64,000 nt of DNA from Garcia nutans (lineage: Eukaryota > Streptophyta > Magnoliopsida > Malpighiales > Euphorbiaceae). Position 1 is the first letter of the stretch; each line of letters starts with the position of its first letter. Of this stretch, positions 1 through 11,800 are shown piece after piece. The notes under the pieces are model-generated. The model did not search any database, was not told the DNA's origin, and saw only the letters and a program-made list of their open reading frames with translations. The translations under genes were made by a program, and so were the position numbers. The DNA lies in assembly GCA_947685225.1 (NCBI GenBank), contig CANTUV010000026.1, positions 53,219,501 to 53,283,500 on the forward strand, written 5' to 3'.

Positions 1-491
1 ATTAAAAATTTTAATTTTATTAATTTTATAAAAGAATAATATAAATGAAATATATATTTTTTTAAATGATAATTGAAGTAATAATTAATGTGCACGTATT
101 TTGTTAAGGAAGTCAAAGCGTTAATTATGATGAAAACATCGCATGCAAAAACGAAAAAAGAAAAAGTTAATATACAAAGTTGACGGGGGATTTATTACTG
201 AATAAGTTCTCTATCCTGGCGGCTATATTTATAGATGCACATTATTTAAAACAAATTGAAATTCAATTATTTAATAAAATTATTTTTCAAATTACAAAAA
301 AATATTAATAAAAATTAATATGATGCGATTGATTTTTTCATTAGTCATTGCTCTTAATTTGAGAAAGTTATTGAGCTTGAAATATCTTTACATTCGCATT
401 AATTAATTAATTTTTTTTATCAAATCGCATTAATTTATTTTATTGATCAATGAAAGTTATTGAAAGGGAAGGATTATATGCTACTGTACAG
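1..491. other. AT-rich intergenic DNA
   Basis: Very AT-rich sequence with many short stop-interrupted frames. I see no gene, RNA or clear repeat structure in it. Confidence 0.6.
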
Positions 492-1043
492 TAGTAACAA
501 TTAATTGGTAAAAATTGATTGATAAAATTAAATCTACTAGTTCAGTTAACTAAAATAATTAGTTTGATTCACTTAAAAACATGTGATATTATCAATTTTT
601 ATTTTTGAATTGGTTAAAAAATATTATTTACTGAATTAATTAATAAACTGACTAGTTTAATTATGTTTTAGATAAATAAATTAGAAATTTTAATTTGTCA
701 ATTAGTTTATATATACTTAAATTTTATTTTTTTTTGGTTTCTTTTATGAAATATTATGATATAATATTTATTTTTAATATTATGTGATTCTATGTCATGA
801 TTTTAATTAATTAATATTATATATAATAATTACTCATAGTATATATATTTAAATTTTAAAAATGAAAGACATTCCATGATATTTATTTTTTAATCGAAAA
901 GTTAATTAATTGATTGAAATATCATATTATGGTTTAGTTATTTTGATTTGATAATTATTTTAGTTCAGTTGAATTATTATTTAATTTCAGTTTGTTCAAC
1001 TAATAAAAAATTATTTACCAAACCAATTTATTGCCCATCCCTA
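492..1043. mobile_element. Probable hAT-type MITE
   Basis: The right edge reads TTGCCCATCCCTA, whose reverse complement TAGGGATGGGCAA is a common plant hAT terminus. The left edge TAGTAACAATTAATTGG aligns loosely with it (shared CAAT.AATTGGT). The interior is non-coding with scattered inverted AT-rich blocks. The 8 bases flanking each side do not match, so the left boundary is tentative and the element may be truncated or diverged. Confidence 0.35.
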
Positions 1044-1199
1044 TATATACGTATATATCTCTTAATTATATTGATTTTTCTCTTTGTTCATAAATAATTA
1101 TCATTTTAAAATATACATATAAGAATTAAGAAAGTTGTGTAATATTATAATTAATATAACTATTTTATTAAACTATCATCACTACAAGAATGTAGCAGA

Positions 1200-1480
1200 T
1201 TATCGATAAATTTTTTCTTCGGTAATTTTTATTTTTTATTAGTAATAGTATTTACCGACAGATTACAAATAAAAATCTGTCACCAAATCTTTCGCCGGCA
1301 ATCGAAAAGCCGACAAAATAAAAATTTATCGGTAAATTTTTTAATAAATAATCTGTCAGTAATTTTTCGACAGAAAAATAGTCGACAATATTCACCGATA
1401 AAATTTTTTTTCATCAGTACAGAAGGAAAATACCGACATAGCTCCTATTTTGTCAGTAATATCGAAGAAATTGCAGATAA
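1200..1480. repeat. Left sub-terminal repeats of the CACTA element
   Basis: Short degenerate copies of ttaccga(c/t)a and its complement tcggtaa recur through this stretch, for example around 1217, 1253, 1327 and 1397. The same motif dominates the opposite end at 12560-12740. Paired sub-terminal arrays like these are the presumed transposase binding region. Confidence 0.7.
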
Positions 1481-1669
1481 AAAATAAATTATTTCTTAAA
1501 TTTTAAAAATCTTTTTAAATTTTATAATATATAAATATATGTATAAATTTTTTATTAATAAGCATAAAAATTTAAAAATTTTAAAAAATTAAAATTTTAA
1601 AAAATATTATATGTAATAAATATTCAAATATATAAAAAAGATGAACATAAAATAATAAAATGTCTATAA

Positions 1670-1924
1670 TCATATAAAATTAAAATATCGTTGTACATAT
1701 ACAAAAAAAATTAAAATCAAGTAGCAGGAGGTAGATAAGGTGAAGGTGGAGAAGCACCCGGGCCATACCTCTGTATCCAGTGAATTCAACAAATTATAGA
1801 ACTGTTGAGCCTCAATGTTAGGAGTCTCATCATTTTTTTTCTTGATGAATTTCACTAGTTCATGGTACATTAATATTTGGCTCGCCCTAATCAAACACAT
1901 TAGGCTAACTGCATCATATACCAT
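1670..1924 (-). other. Unrecognised ORF fragment inside the CACTA element
   Basis: An 84-codon open frame without a domain I recognise. The same DNA in another minus frame reads a short Gly/Pro/Ser-rich tail (GPGASPPSPYLPPAT followed by a stop), which could be the decayed C-terminus of a CACTA-encoded protein. It may equally be chance. The neighbouring sequence is stop-ridden and gives no upstream exon. Confidence 0.2.
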
Positions 1925-2251
1925 TTGTGGGTATGGATTATCAAAGACAAATTCAATTGTACTATATTGTTGTGAAATAGATTAGTCGACTATATTCTCT
2001 TCACCATGCATATTCCAAATGAAATAATTCGAAATAAAATCTCATTTCAAAGACATTTTTAACTTAATTTACTTCTCAAAATCTATAATGTTGACATTTA
2101 TTCAAAGACAATGAATCTTATTGTCCTGCATATAATCCCTTTGACTATATGCAAAATTAATAAACTTTTATAACTCATTAATAAATGTCATAGAAAGAGT
2201 GTGATCCGTATTGAGTCATTCATACATCTAATTACGTATTGTGTTTATTTT

Positions 2252-2256
2252 ACCTA
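2252..2256. repeat. Target-site duplication ACCTA, left copy
   Basis: ACCTA directly precedes the TGATGAGG start of the first LTR. The same five bases follow the last LTR at 8802-8806, so the whole three-LTR unit inserted as one event. Confidence 0.9.
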
Positions 2257-3033
2257 TGATGAGGAAACTATAAGCAAGCTTGATGAATGTAATGGCAGCA
2301 AATATGTTAATGATATCATTATGCCAAGTGGACCAATCACAAGATCACAATCAAAGAAATTCCAGCATGTGTTCCAGCACTTCATACAAAGGTGGATTAA
2401 TGAAGAGGGAGACCAACTTGTAGTGAATATGATGGACCATGAAGAGGAAGTCAGAAACTCACCAACAAGCATGAAGAATCTGCCCATAAGTATGGTGATG
2501 GGCATTAGCACGAATTTGGAATATAATATTGATATGGTTTAGTGTTAGTGTGACTAGACACATGTGAACCAACACCAAAATGAATGTACAATCTGCCCAT
2601 CAATGTTGTCAGAATTATGGGCAGTAATTTAGAGTATATTATTGAGGTGGATGAACAATTAATGCTATTGTGACTAGATACATGTAAACCTAGACTTTAA
2701 GCCATTAGTTCTTCTTTTCCAACTATATAAGGATGGGAAAAAGAACTTAATAGGGTGGACTACGAATTTCCAGAATTGTTGAATGTAATTTCTGTGTTTT
2801 CAAGTTTGAGAGGTTTTCTTCTTATTCTTGTTGCATGAAGAATTGGTTCTAACTTATCAAGTCTCACTTGTGGCGTTTTAATCAATTCATTTCTTCATCC
2901 CAATCACCCAAGTTCTCAATTACAGGTTAGTTGTGGGTTTGGTAGGGAGGATTTGTTTTTGAGTTCTAAGATTCTATGCTAGATGTGTATGTGGAGTTCT
3001 AGATGTAATATTTGATCCATGGGTTCCGCATCA
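2257..3033 (+). repeat. 5' LTR (777 bp)
   Basis: Starts TGATGAGG and ends CCGCATCA. A TATA box (TATATAA, 2724-2730) lies in the presumed U3/R part. The first bases encode the last residues of the former pol frame (...EQGGNDEET), as is usual when pol runs into the 3' LTR. It differs from the other two copies by A instead of G within aatatgtt(a/g)atgatatc near 2309. Confidence 0.95.
2724..2730 (+). promoter_or_regulatory. TATA box of the retrotransposon LTR
   Basis: TATATAA inside the context ccaactatataaggatggg. Identical copies sit at the equivalent places in the second and third LTRs. This is the likely core promoter for genomic RNA of the Ty3 element. Confidence 0.6.
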
Positions 3034-3035
3034 TT

Positions 3036-3047
3036 TGGTATCAGAGC
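3036..3047 (+). other. Primer-binding site (initiator tRNA-Met)
   Basis: TGGTATCAGAGC begins two bases after the end of the first LTR. It is the classic plant retrotransposon PBS complementary to the 3' end of initiator tRNA-Met and fixes the element's plus orientation. Confidence 0.9.
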
Positions 3048-3981
3048 TTTGGCTTGAAGATAAATCTCTAGGTATCTTTTATGTTTTAATTATCCAAAGA
3101 AAAAAAAAAAAGAGAATCAGATTCAGTTTCTATATTTCTTCATTTTTCTGTTCTTGTTGCACCTTGTTCTTATACTTCAAATCTGTGAACTTTTGTTTAA
3201 TTTTTCAATTTCTATCCTTGTTTACTGAAAGTTCAAAGGAAAAAAAAGAGGAAAAGATCAAAAGAAAAACAAAAAAAAAAGAGAAGAGAATCAGATTCAA
3301 CTTCCTCAACATAAAAGAAAAAAAAATCGTACCTGTTTCTGTCCAGAATTTTTCTTCACAAGTGTTTGAGATTTTTTTGCATATTTATACCATTAACAGC
3401 TTGCTACCTTATTATATTTGATCAAATTACATCAGCTCCTCATTATGCATCCATTTAGCATTTAAAATCTGATATTTAGAGCCTTTCTTGCATTGGGAAT
3501 AGATTTAGGTTGCATATTCAGATTACTCATTGGAGTGATTTGAATTCAGTTTTTTTTTAGGATCCAGAATTATTTTTCTTTGTATTCTTAGTTTCATTCT
3601 TTCATATACCTCTTGTTTCTTGTATGCATTAAGTAGCTAATTCTCAATCATAGTTATTTTGGTTTGATTAACACAAATACTTTTGCTTCTTGTGTTAACT
3701 TTCAGTTCTTGTTGTTGAAAATTAAATTGCTTCTAGAATTGCTGAATTCATTTTGTTCATTAGGATCCTTGTAGAGTCTTTAAAACAAAACTTGTTTTAC
3801 TTGATTTAAGTGGATTCAATTCTGAAATTCAACTTGATAAAAGAAGAATTGAGAGGTAAAAAGGAACAAGGTTTGAGTGAAATACAAGAGGAGTGACAAT
3901 CTGATCTTGAGTGAAACACGTAAGGGAGTGAGGTGAGGAAATTTTCTTTACTAACATTTTCTTGTAGGTTCTTCTTACACC
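3048..3981 (+). other. Untranslated leader of the Ty3 element
   Basis: About 930 bp between PBS and the gag start. It has A-rich and purine-rich tracts and a short internal duplication (aaagagaatcagattca near 3110 and 3285). No long ORF of recognisable function is present; a packaging or dimerisation role is only an inference. Confidence 0.5.
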
Positions 3982-6900
3982 ATGTCAAATTCTGGAAGTG
4001 AAAAAAGTGATATGACCATAAATGACATAGCCTTCATGTTAGAGGCAATGCAAAGGAGATTTGAAAGGTTTGATTTGACCATAAACAACATGAGAGGTGA
4101 TGTAGACAACATAATGTAAAGGCAGCGGAATGATACTAATCGAAGGGGGCAGAATAGAGGGAGAGGAAACATGATGAATGATGATGAGATAGAGAGGGAA
4201 GATGATGAAGAAAGTGAGGAATCAATTGCTCAAAGAAGACCTCAACAAAGGGACAGTAACATATCTTCCATAAAAATGAAGATACCATCATTCAAGGGGA
4301 GAAATGATGCTGAAGCTTACCTTGAATGGGAAAGAAAAGTTGAGTCGGTGTTTGATTGTCATAATTATAGTGAAATGAAGAAAGTTAAGATTGCAGCAGT
4401 TGAATTCACAGATTATGCACTAATTTGGTGGGATCAATTGATGATTTCCAAGAGGAGAAATGGAGAAAGAACTATCACTACTTGGGCTGAAATGAAAACT
4501 GTGATGAGAAAGAGATTTGTACCATCTTACTACTATAGGGAGCTTCACCAAAAATTACAGCGGTTAACTCAAGGATCCATGTCAGTGGAGGATTACCATA
4601 AAGAGATGGAGATGATCATGAGTAGAACTAATATAGAGGAGGATCCAGAAATCACTATGGCTCGATTTTTGAGTGGGCTGAATAGAGAGATAGCTAACAT
4701 AATTGAATTACATCATTATGTGGAGCTTGAAGATATGGTACACATGGCCATGAAAGTGGAGAAGCAACTGAAACTCAAGGGAGCAGCAAAGGGATTTTCT
4801 AATTCCAGCTCTAGTTTCACTTCAAAATGGCCAAAGAAAGATGATAATCCTAAAGGGAAGGAGGCTGCCTGGAAAGGAAAGGAAAAACAAGTTCTAGATG
4901 ACCCTAAAGGTAACTCTAAAACATCTAACTCTAATCAAAAGCATAATACCATTAAATGCTTTAGGTGTTTAGGAGTAGGGCATATAGCATCTCAATGTCC
5001 AAATAAGAAAATCATGTTGATACGAGATAATGGTGAAATTGATAGTGCTAGTGAACATGAAAGTGATAATGATAATGATAGCATGCCACCATTAGAAGAA
5101 ATTGAACATATTATTGAATATCCAGCCCATGGTGAATCTTTGGTTATTAGAAGAGCTTTAAACATGCAAATTAAAGATGAAGAAAGTAATCAAAGAGAGA
5201 ACATTTTCCATACTCGTTGCATTGTGAATGGAAAAGTGTGCAACATGATCATTGATGGGGGTAGTTGTGCAAATGTTGCTAGTACTGATTTTGTGGATAA
5301 ATTAGGGTTAGCATGCACAAAACATCCTAGTCCTTACAAGCTGCAATGGTTGAATGATAGTGGAGAGGTGAGGGTAACAAAGCAGGTTCTGTTTTCTTTT
5401 GCAATTGGGAGATACAAAGATGAAGTTTGCTGTGATGTTGTGCCTATGCATGCTAGCCATATCCTTCTTGGTCGTCCATGGCAGTTTGATAGAAGAGCTT
5501 TGCATGATGGCTTTAAGAATCATTATTCTTTCAGCCTAAATGGTTTAAATTTCACTCTTGCTCCATTGTCACCTAAACAAGTGTATGAAGATCAAGTAAA
5601 TATTTTGAGATCATTTGAAAAGAATTCTGGTGGTGAGGGTAAAACAAATAAAAAGGGAGTACAAGAGGCCAAGTGTGAGAAAAAGAATGATAAAAATGGC
5701 CCATTGGTGAGAGAAAAAGAGAAAGGGAGAGAAAATAAAAGAGAGTGTTTCTATGCAAAAGAAAAGGAGTTAAGGAGTGCTTTTTGTGAGAAAAGAAGTC
5801 TGATTGTACTTAGGTACAAAGAGACCTTGATTTCTACATCTAACCTTGATAACCCTTTGCCTAGTTGTGTTAGTTCTCTTTTACAGGAATTTGGAGATGT
5901 TTTTCCAGAAGATGTACCCAAAGGATTACCACCTTTAAGAGGGATTGAGCATCAAATTGACTTCATTCCGGGCTCAAAAATTCCTAATCGACCAGCTTAT
6001 AAAAGTAATCCGGAGGAAACCAAGGAACTTCAAAGGCAAGTGGAGGAGTTGCTAGCAAAGGGACATGTACGTGAAAGTCTTAGCCCATGTGCTGTTCCGG
6101 TGTTATTAGTCCCAAAGAAAGATGGATCATGGAGAATGTGTGTGGACTGCCGAGCAATCAATAAAATCACGGTGAAGTATAGACATCCAATTCCTAGACT
6201 TGATGATATGCTTGATGAGTTGAGTGGTTCTTGCATTTTTACTAAGATTGATTTGAAAAGTGGTTACCATCAAATTAGGATGAAAGAAGGAGATGAGTGG
6301 AAAACTGCATTCAAAACAAAATATGGTCTTTATGAGTGGTTAGTTATGCCATTTGGTTTATCTAATGCACCTAGTACATTCATGAGATTAATGAACCATG
6401 TTCTGCGTGCATATCTTGGTAAATTTGTTGTTGTATATTTTGATGACATACTCATTTATAGCAAATCAGTAGATGAGCATGTAGAACATATTAGGGTTAT
6501 TCTTGATGTTTTGAGAAAGGAAGAATTATATGCCAACTTGAAAAAGTGCATGTTTTGTAGTGATAAAATCATATTCTTAGGTTTTATGGTTAGTGCACAA
6601 GGAATTGAGGTTGATGATGAAAAGGTAAAGGCAATAAGAGATTGGCCAGCACCTAAAACCGTGAGTGAGGTAAGAAGTTTTCATGGTTTGGCTAGTTTCT
6701 ATAGAAGGTTTGTTAAAGATTTTAGTTCCATTGCTGCACCATTAAATGAATTGGTAAAAAAAGGATGTAAAGTTTAATTGGACTAAAATTCATGAAATGG
6801 CATTCAATTTGTTGAAAGAAAGGTTAACTACTGCTCCAATTCTTGCTTTACCAGATTTTGATAAGACCTTCGAATTAGAGTGTGATGCTTCAGGTGTGGG

Positions 6901-7243
6901 CATAGGTGCTGTTTTGATGCAAGAAGGGAAACCAATTGCATATTTTAGTGAGAAGCTTCATGGTGCACAATTAAATTATTCCACTTATGACAAGGAGCTG
7001 TATGCTTTGGTAAGAGCTTTACAAGTGTGGCAACATTACTTATTGCCTAAAGAGTTTGTTATTCATACAGATCATGAATCATTAAAGCATCTAAAGGGGC
7101 AAACCAAGCTGAACCGAAGGCATGGAAAGTGGATAGAGTTCATTGAGCCATTTCCATATGTGATAAAGTATAAGCGTGGCAAAGACAATGTAGTAGCAGA
7201 TGCACTTTCAAGAAGGCTCAGATTTGAGGACAAATCTTTTTGA
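3982..7243 (+). pseudogene. Ty3/gypsy gag-pol, broken, integrase deleted
   Basis: The natural start is ATG 3982. An in-frame TAA at 4117-4119 interrupts gag after 45 codons, and the frame is then open to 6777. Visible parts: retrotransposon gag domain (about 4280-4770), zinc knuckle [14 protein letters not shown] of CX2CX4HX4C form (about 4957-4998), aspartic protease with [12 protein letters not shown] (about 5250), RT with the YFDDILIYS active site (about 6438), then the RT connection ending [11 protein letters not shown]. An extra G at about 6772 shifts the frame, and RNase H continues from 6797 with its DAS, E and TDHES acidic motifs up to [13 protein letters not shown]. Straight after this (about 7215) the sequence jumps to the pol C-terminal tail ([13 protein letters not shown], read in another frame), the polypurine tract and the LTR. 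The whole integrase region is gone. A protein product is unlikely. Confidence 0.9.
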
Positions 7244-7255
7244 GCAAGGAGGGAA
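7242..7255 (+). other. Polypurine tract
   Basis: gagcaaggagggaa immediately precedes the TG of the second LTR. It is the plus-strand primer site of the element. Its last five bases GGGAA reappear at the junction between the second and third LTR. Confidence 0.8.
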
Positions 7256-8022
7256 TGATGAGGAAACTATAAGCAAGCTTGATGAATGTAATGGCAGCAA
7301 ATATGTTGATGATATCATTATGCCAAGTGGACCAATCACAAGATCACAATCAAAGAAATTCCAGCATGTGTTCCAGCACTTCATACAAAGGTGGATTAAT
7401 GAAGAGGGAGACCAACTTGTAGTGAATATGATGGACCATGAAGAGGAAGTCAGAAACTCACCAACAAGCATGAAGAATCTGCCCATAAGTATGGTGATGG
7501 GCATTAGCACGAATTTGGAATATAATATTGATATGGTTTAGTGTTAGTGTGACTAGACACATGTGAACCAACACCAAAATGAATGTACAATCTGCCCATC
7601 AATGTTGTCAGAATTATGGGCAGTAATTTAGAGTATATTATTGAGGTGGATGAACAATTAATGCTATTGTGACTAGATACATGTAAACCTAGACTTTAAG
7701 CCATTAGTTCTTCTTTTCCAACTATATAAGGATGGGAAAAAGAACTTAATAGGGTGGACTACGAATTTCCAGAATTGTTGAATGTAATTTCTGTGTTTTC
7801 AAGTTTGAGAGGTTTTCTTCTTATTCTTGTTGCATGAAGAATTGGTTCTAACTTATCAAGTCTCACTTGTGGCGTTTTAATCAATTCATTTCTTCATCCC
7901 AATCACCCAAGTTCTCAATTACAGGTTAGTTGTGGGTTTGGTAGGGAGGATTTGTTTTTGAGTTCTAAGATTCTATGCTAGATGTGTATGTGGAGTTCTA
8001 GATGTAATATTTGATCCATGGG
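7256..8022 (+). repeat. Middle LTR, lacking its last 10 bp
   Basis: Identical by eye to the third LTR but ending at CCATGGG, without the terminal TTCCGCATCA. It is followed by AA and then the start of another LTR. The missing end removes the integrase-recognised terminus of this copy. Confidence 0.93.
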
Positions 8023-8024
8023 AA

Positions 8025-8801
8025 TGATGAGGAAACTATAAGCAAGCTTGATGAATGTAATGGCAGCAAATATGTTGATGATATCATTATGCCAAGTGGA
8101 CCAATCACAAGATCACAATCAAAGAAATTCCAGCATGTGTTCCAGCACTTCATACAAAGGTGGATTAATGAAGAGGGAGACCAACTTGTAGTGAATATGA
8201 TGGACCATGAAGAGGAAGTCAGAAACTCACCAACAAGCATGAAGAATCTGCCCATAAGTATGGTGATGGGCATTAGCACGAATTTGGAATATAATATTGA
8301 TATGGTTTAGTGTTAGTGTGACTAGACACATGTGAACCAACACCAAAATGAATGTACAATCTGCCCATCAATGTTGTCAGAATTATGGGCAGTAATTTAG
8401 AGTATATTATTGAGGTGGATGAACAATTAATGCTATTGTGACTAGATACATGTAAACCTAGACTTTAAGCCATTAGTTCTTCTTTTCCAACTATATAAGG
8501 ATGGGAAAAAGAACTTAATAGGGTGGACTACGAATTTCCAGAATTGTTGAATGTAATTTCTGTGTTTTCAAGTTTGAGAGGTTTTCTTCTTATTCTTGTT
8601 GCATGAAGAATTGGTTCTAACTTATCAAGTCTCACTTGTGGCGTTTTAATCAATTCATTTCTTCATCCCAATCACCCAAGTTCTCAATTACAGGTTAGTT
8701 GTGGGTTTGGTAGGGAGGATTTGTTTTTGAGTTCTAAGATTCTATGCTAGATGTGTATGTGGAGTTCTAGATGTAATATTTGATCCATGGGTTCCGCATC
8801 A
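8025..8801 (+). repeat. 3'-most LTR (777 bp)
   Basis: Complete LTR TGATGAGG...CCGCATCA followed by ACCTA (8802-8806), the partner of the left target-site duplication. It carries the same G as the middle LTR at the one position where LTR1 differs. Confidence 0.95.
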
Positions 8802-8806
8802 ACCTA

Positions 8807-11800
8807 TGTATACAAACAAGATAATGAAAATTATATCATAGGAATTAAATCTCCTTATTTCACATTCGTAAAAGGGTAAGGCCCTAACTTATTCAGAAAT
8901 ACAATATATATCTTATTTAATATATTATAAGATTTTATACAAATTATGAAAGAAATTTGCAGCATTTTTCCTAAATTCTCTAAGTACATTACGCCAAATA
9001 ATATAAATATTCATAATTATGAATATTTATATTATTTGGTATGTATTCATAGAACAAAATACGAGAAATACTATGAGATTTTTATATAACTTGCATACTA
9101 TTATGTCTCACATTAATGTTAATGACCTACTAGATATATATTGTTATTTCTAAACTGTCCAAGCGGAACAATTCAGTAAGTTCTTATTTTTTTAAAAATA
9201 AATGAGTAACTCACAAAACGAGTACTATGATTTTTTAGCAAATTATTTTTATTCAAACAAAAGACATTAACAATCAATATTGAGGTAACACACCCTTTTT
9301 ATATTCTAACCTTACATTTACTCATGCAATTTTAGAAACTATGACTAATCATGCTCATAAGGTCTACAAAAGTGTTGTACTTATGATATTTATTACTCAT
9401 ATATATTATTATTCCCGTTGTATTTATTAGGTACTTTATAAGTAATAAACTTGTTTTATTATTATTATTATTGTACTATTAAAATATTTTAATTATTTTA
9501 TTTTTGAGCATTGGCTGGTTGCATTGCAATTGCTTTGAACTATATTTTAAGATTGTTGTTTAATAAATAATATATCCATTAAATAGTTCTATAAAAAACT
9601 GATTATAGATATTAAATTATTAAATTATTTTCACTATAATACGTGTGTTTAATACTAATTCTGTTATTTATTATTTTTTAATATAATCACTGTTACATTC
9701 GTTTAAAATATATTTCTTTAAATATTAAATACAATTAATTCTTCTAAATATAAAGTATTTAAGAAATTACATATAAAAGAATTATATTACTCATCTATTG
9801 TATTTATTTGGGCTTCTATCTATTCTCTTGATATTTTTTAAAAAAATTTAAATGAAATATCATTTTATTAAGATTTGTTTCTATAACATTAAAATCAAAT
9901 ATGTGTGATTTTTGTCCTTCTATTTCTTCTTTTTTGCTGCATTAGTTTCTTTTCAATTTTTTTGCTTCAATTTGTATTCAGTATTCTGCTATCTAATTAT
10001 TTTATTTTTTGTCATAAATATATACTCTGAGCATATTTTACGTATTTTTTATTTATTATTTACATTCAACTAAATATTTGCTTATTGGATTTGTTATTAA
10101 CTATATATTATATTTAATCGCTAACAATCGGGATACTAAATTATTTTCACTTTATTTCTTTTACCCGAGTAATGGTTCTTGTAATTGCGAAATATTTTTT
10201 TGTATGTAATTTATAATTACGTTGATGTAAATGTTAAAAATATACTAAAAATAAAATGATCATTATTATGTATATTAAAAAATATAAATTTTGAGGGCTA
10301 TAATTATTTTACCTCATATTTTTTACTATTAAATTTTTTAACTTATTCAATTTATAGTATAAATTTATCATCAAATTATTTTTTTAATTATAATTTAAAT
10401 GTCAGCAAAGCATAAATTCAATTTCGCTTTACCATTTTCTTGTGAATTTACACATTTGAGATTTTTTTTACTTCAAGTCAAAATAAAATGAATTCCATTA
10501 TATCGCATTTTTTTTATTAATATTCGAATTATTAGATTATTATTAAATTACCGCTCCTATTTTTTGGTAAAAGTATAAAAATAACAATACTTATTCAAAT
10601 CTATAAAAATAAAAAATATATATATATATATATACATATTTATATGTAAAAATTCAAGCACAGATACATTAAAAAATATTAATAAAAATACTGTGAAAAT
10701 ATTTCATAATTTTTTATTATTAAGCATATATAAAATTAATATTTAATTATTTAATTACAACATAACAATCACTAAAATAAAAAAAATATTATTAATTAAT
10801 AAATTTTTTAATTCATACAACTAATTACCTATAAATCAGTAGGATCACAAAATATACCATAAATCGTACACCTTTAAACTAAACCTAAAATACAAAAAAA
10901 CACATTGATTATAATTTTTTAACAAAAAAATACAAAATTACTAAAACAATCATAAAATTACCTAAAATAAATTCAAACCCTAAATTATTTCTATTTACCA
11001 AAAAAAGTTTAAAAATTATAGCAAATATATTAATTTTCTCAAAAATATTTTATATTTTAGATACAAAATTAATTATTTATATGCAATAAAATTTTTTAAC
11101 TAATAAAAAAGTATCAAATATTTTATAAGATAAAAAAATACCATAATAAAAATTCAACATCCTAAAATATTTACAATTAAAAATAAATTATTAATTATAC
11201 TAAAAGTTTTAAATTTCTCTAAAATATATTTTATAACCATTAAAAATACCTCTAAATTTTTATATTTTTCATTATGAAATTTATTAAATTAATTCTAATT
11301 TACTAAAATTAAAAAATGTCTAATTTACTTAAACTAAATGTAATTTACTAAAATTTTAAAAAAATCCTAACAATAATTAAATAAGCCTAAAATATTATTA
11401 AACATTATAAAAAGTTAAAAAATATAAATATTTTAAATTTGCCTAAAAAATTATTTTGTGAAGTAAAACAATCACTAAAAATTTATTCATTCTACTTTTT
11501 TGTTTTAAATTATACAAAAATTTAAAACCCTAAAATAATACTATAAACACCAAAATAAAATATAAAATATAACAATAAATATAATTTCTCAAAAAAATAT
11601 TTTATAACCATTAAAAATACTTAAATCTTTATATTTTTTCATTCTATAATTTATTAAATTTAATTTAATTACATAAAATTTTTAAAAAAATCCTAACAAT
11701 AATAAAATAAATCTAAAATATTTATATTTACAAAAAATTTCAAAAAATATAATTAATTTAAAGTTTTTTAAAATTTTATTTTTTGCACTAAAAAACCTTT

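Larger units (their letters stand above)
2257..8801 (+). mobile_element. Ty3/gypsy LTR retrotransposon with three LTRs
   Basis: The order is LTR (2257-3033), internal region (3034-7255), LTR (7256-8022), LTR (8025-8801). The outer boundaries TG...CA are flanked by the duplication ACCTA. The PBS matches initiator tRNA-Met. The internal region encodes gag, zinc knuckle, protease, RT and RNase H in Ty3 order, but integrase is missing. Reading LTR1 against LTR3 I find a single difference in 777 positions, so the insertion is young. The element lies inside the CACTA transposon and is therefore the later arrival. It cannot be autonomous because of the missing integrase, the gag stop codon and the RT/RNase H frameshift. 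Confidence 0.93.

Noticed and set aside
2201..2542. 113-codon plus-strand frame and its minus-strand counterpart, repeated at 7200-7541 and 8011-8310
   Set aside because: They are the same LTR sequence read three times. Only the first few codons at 7242-7275 are a true remnant of the pol tail; the rest is LTR.
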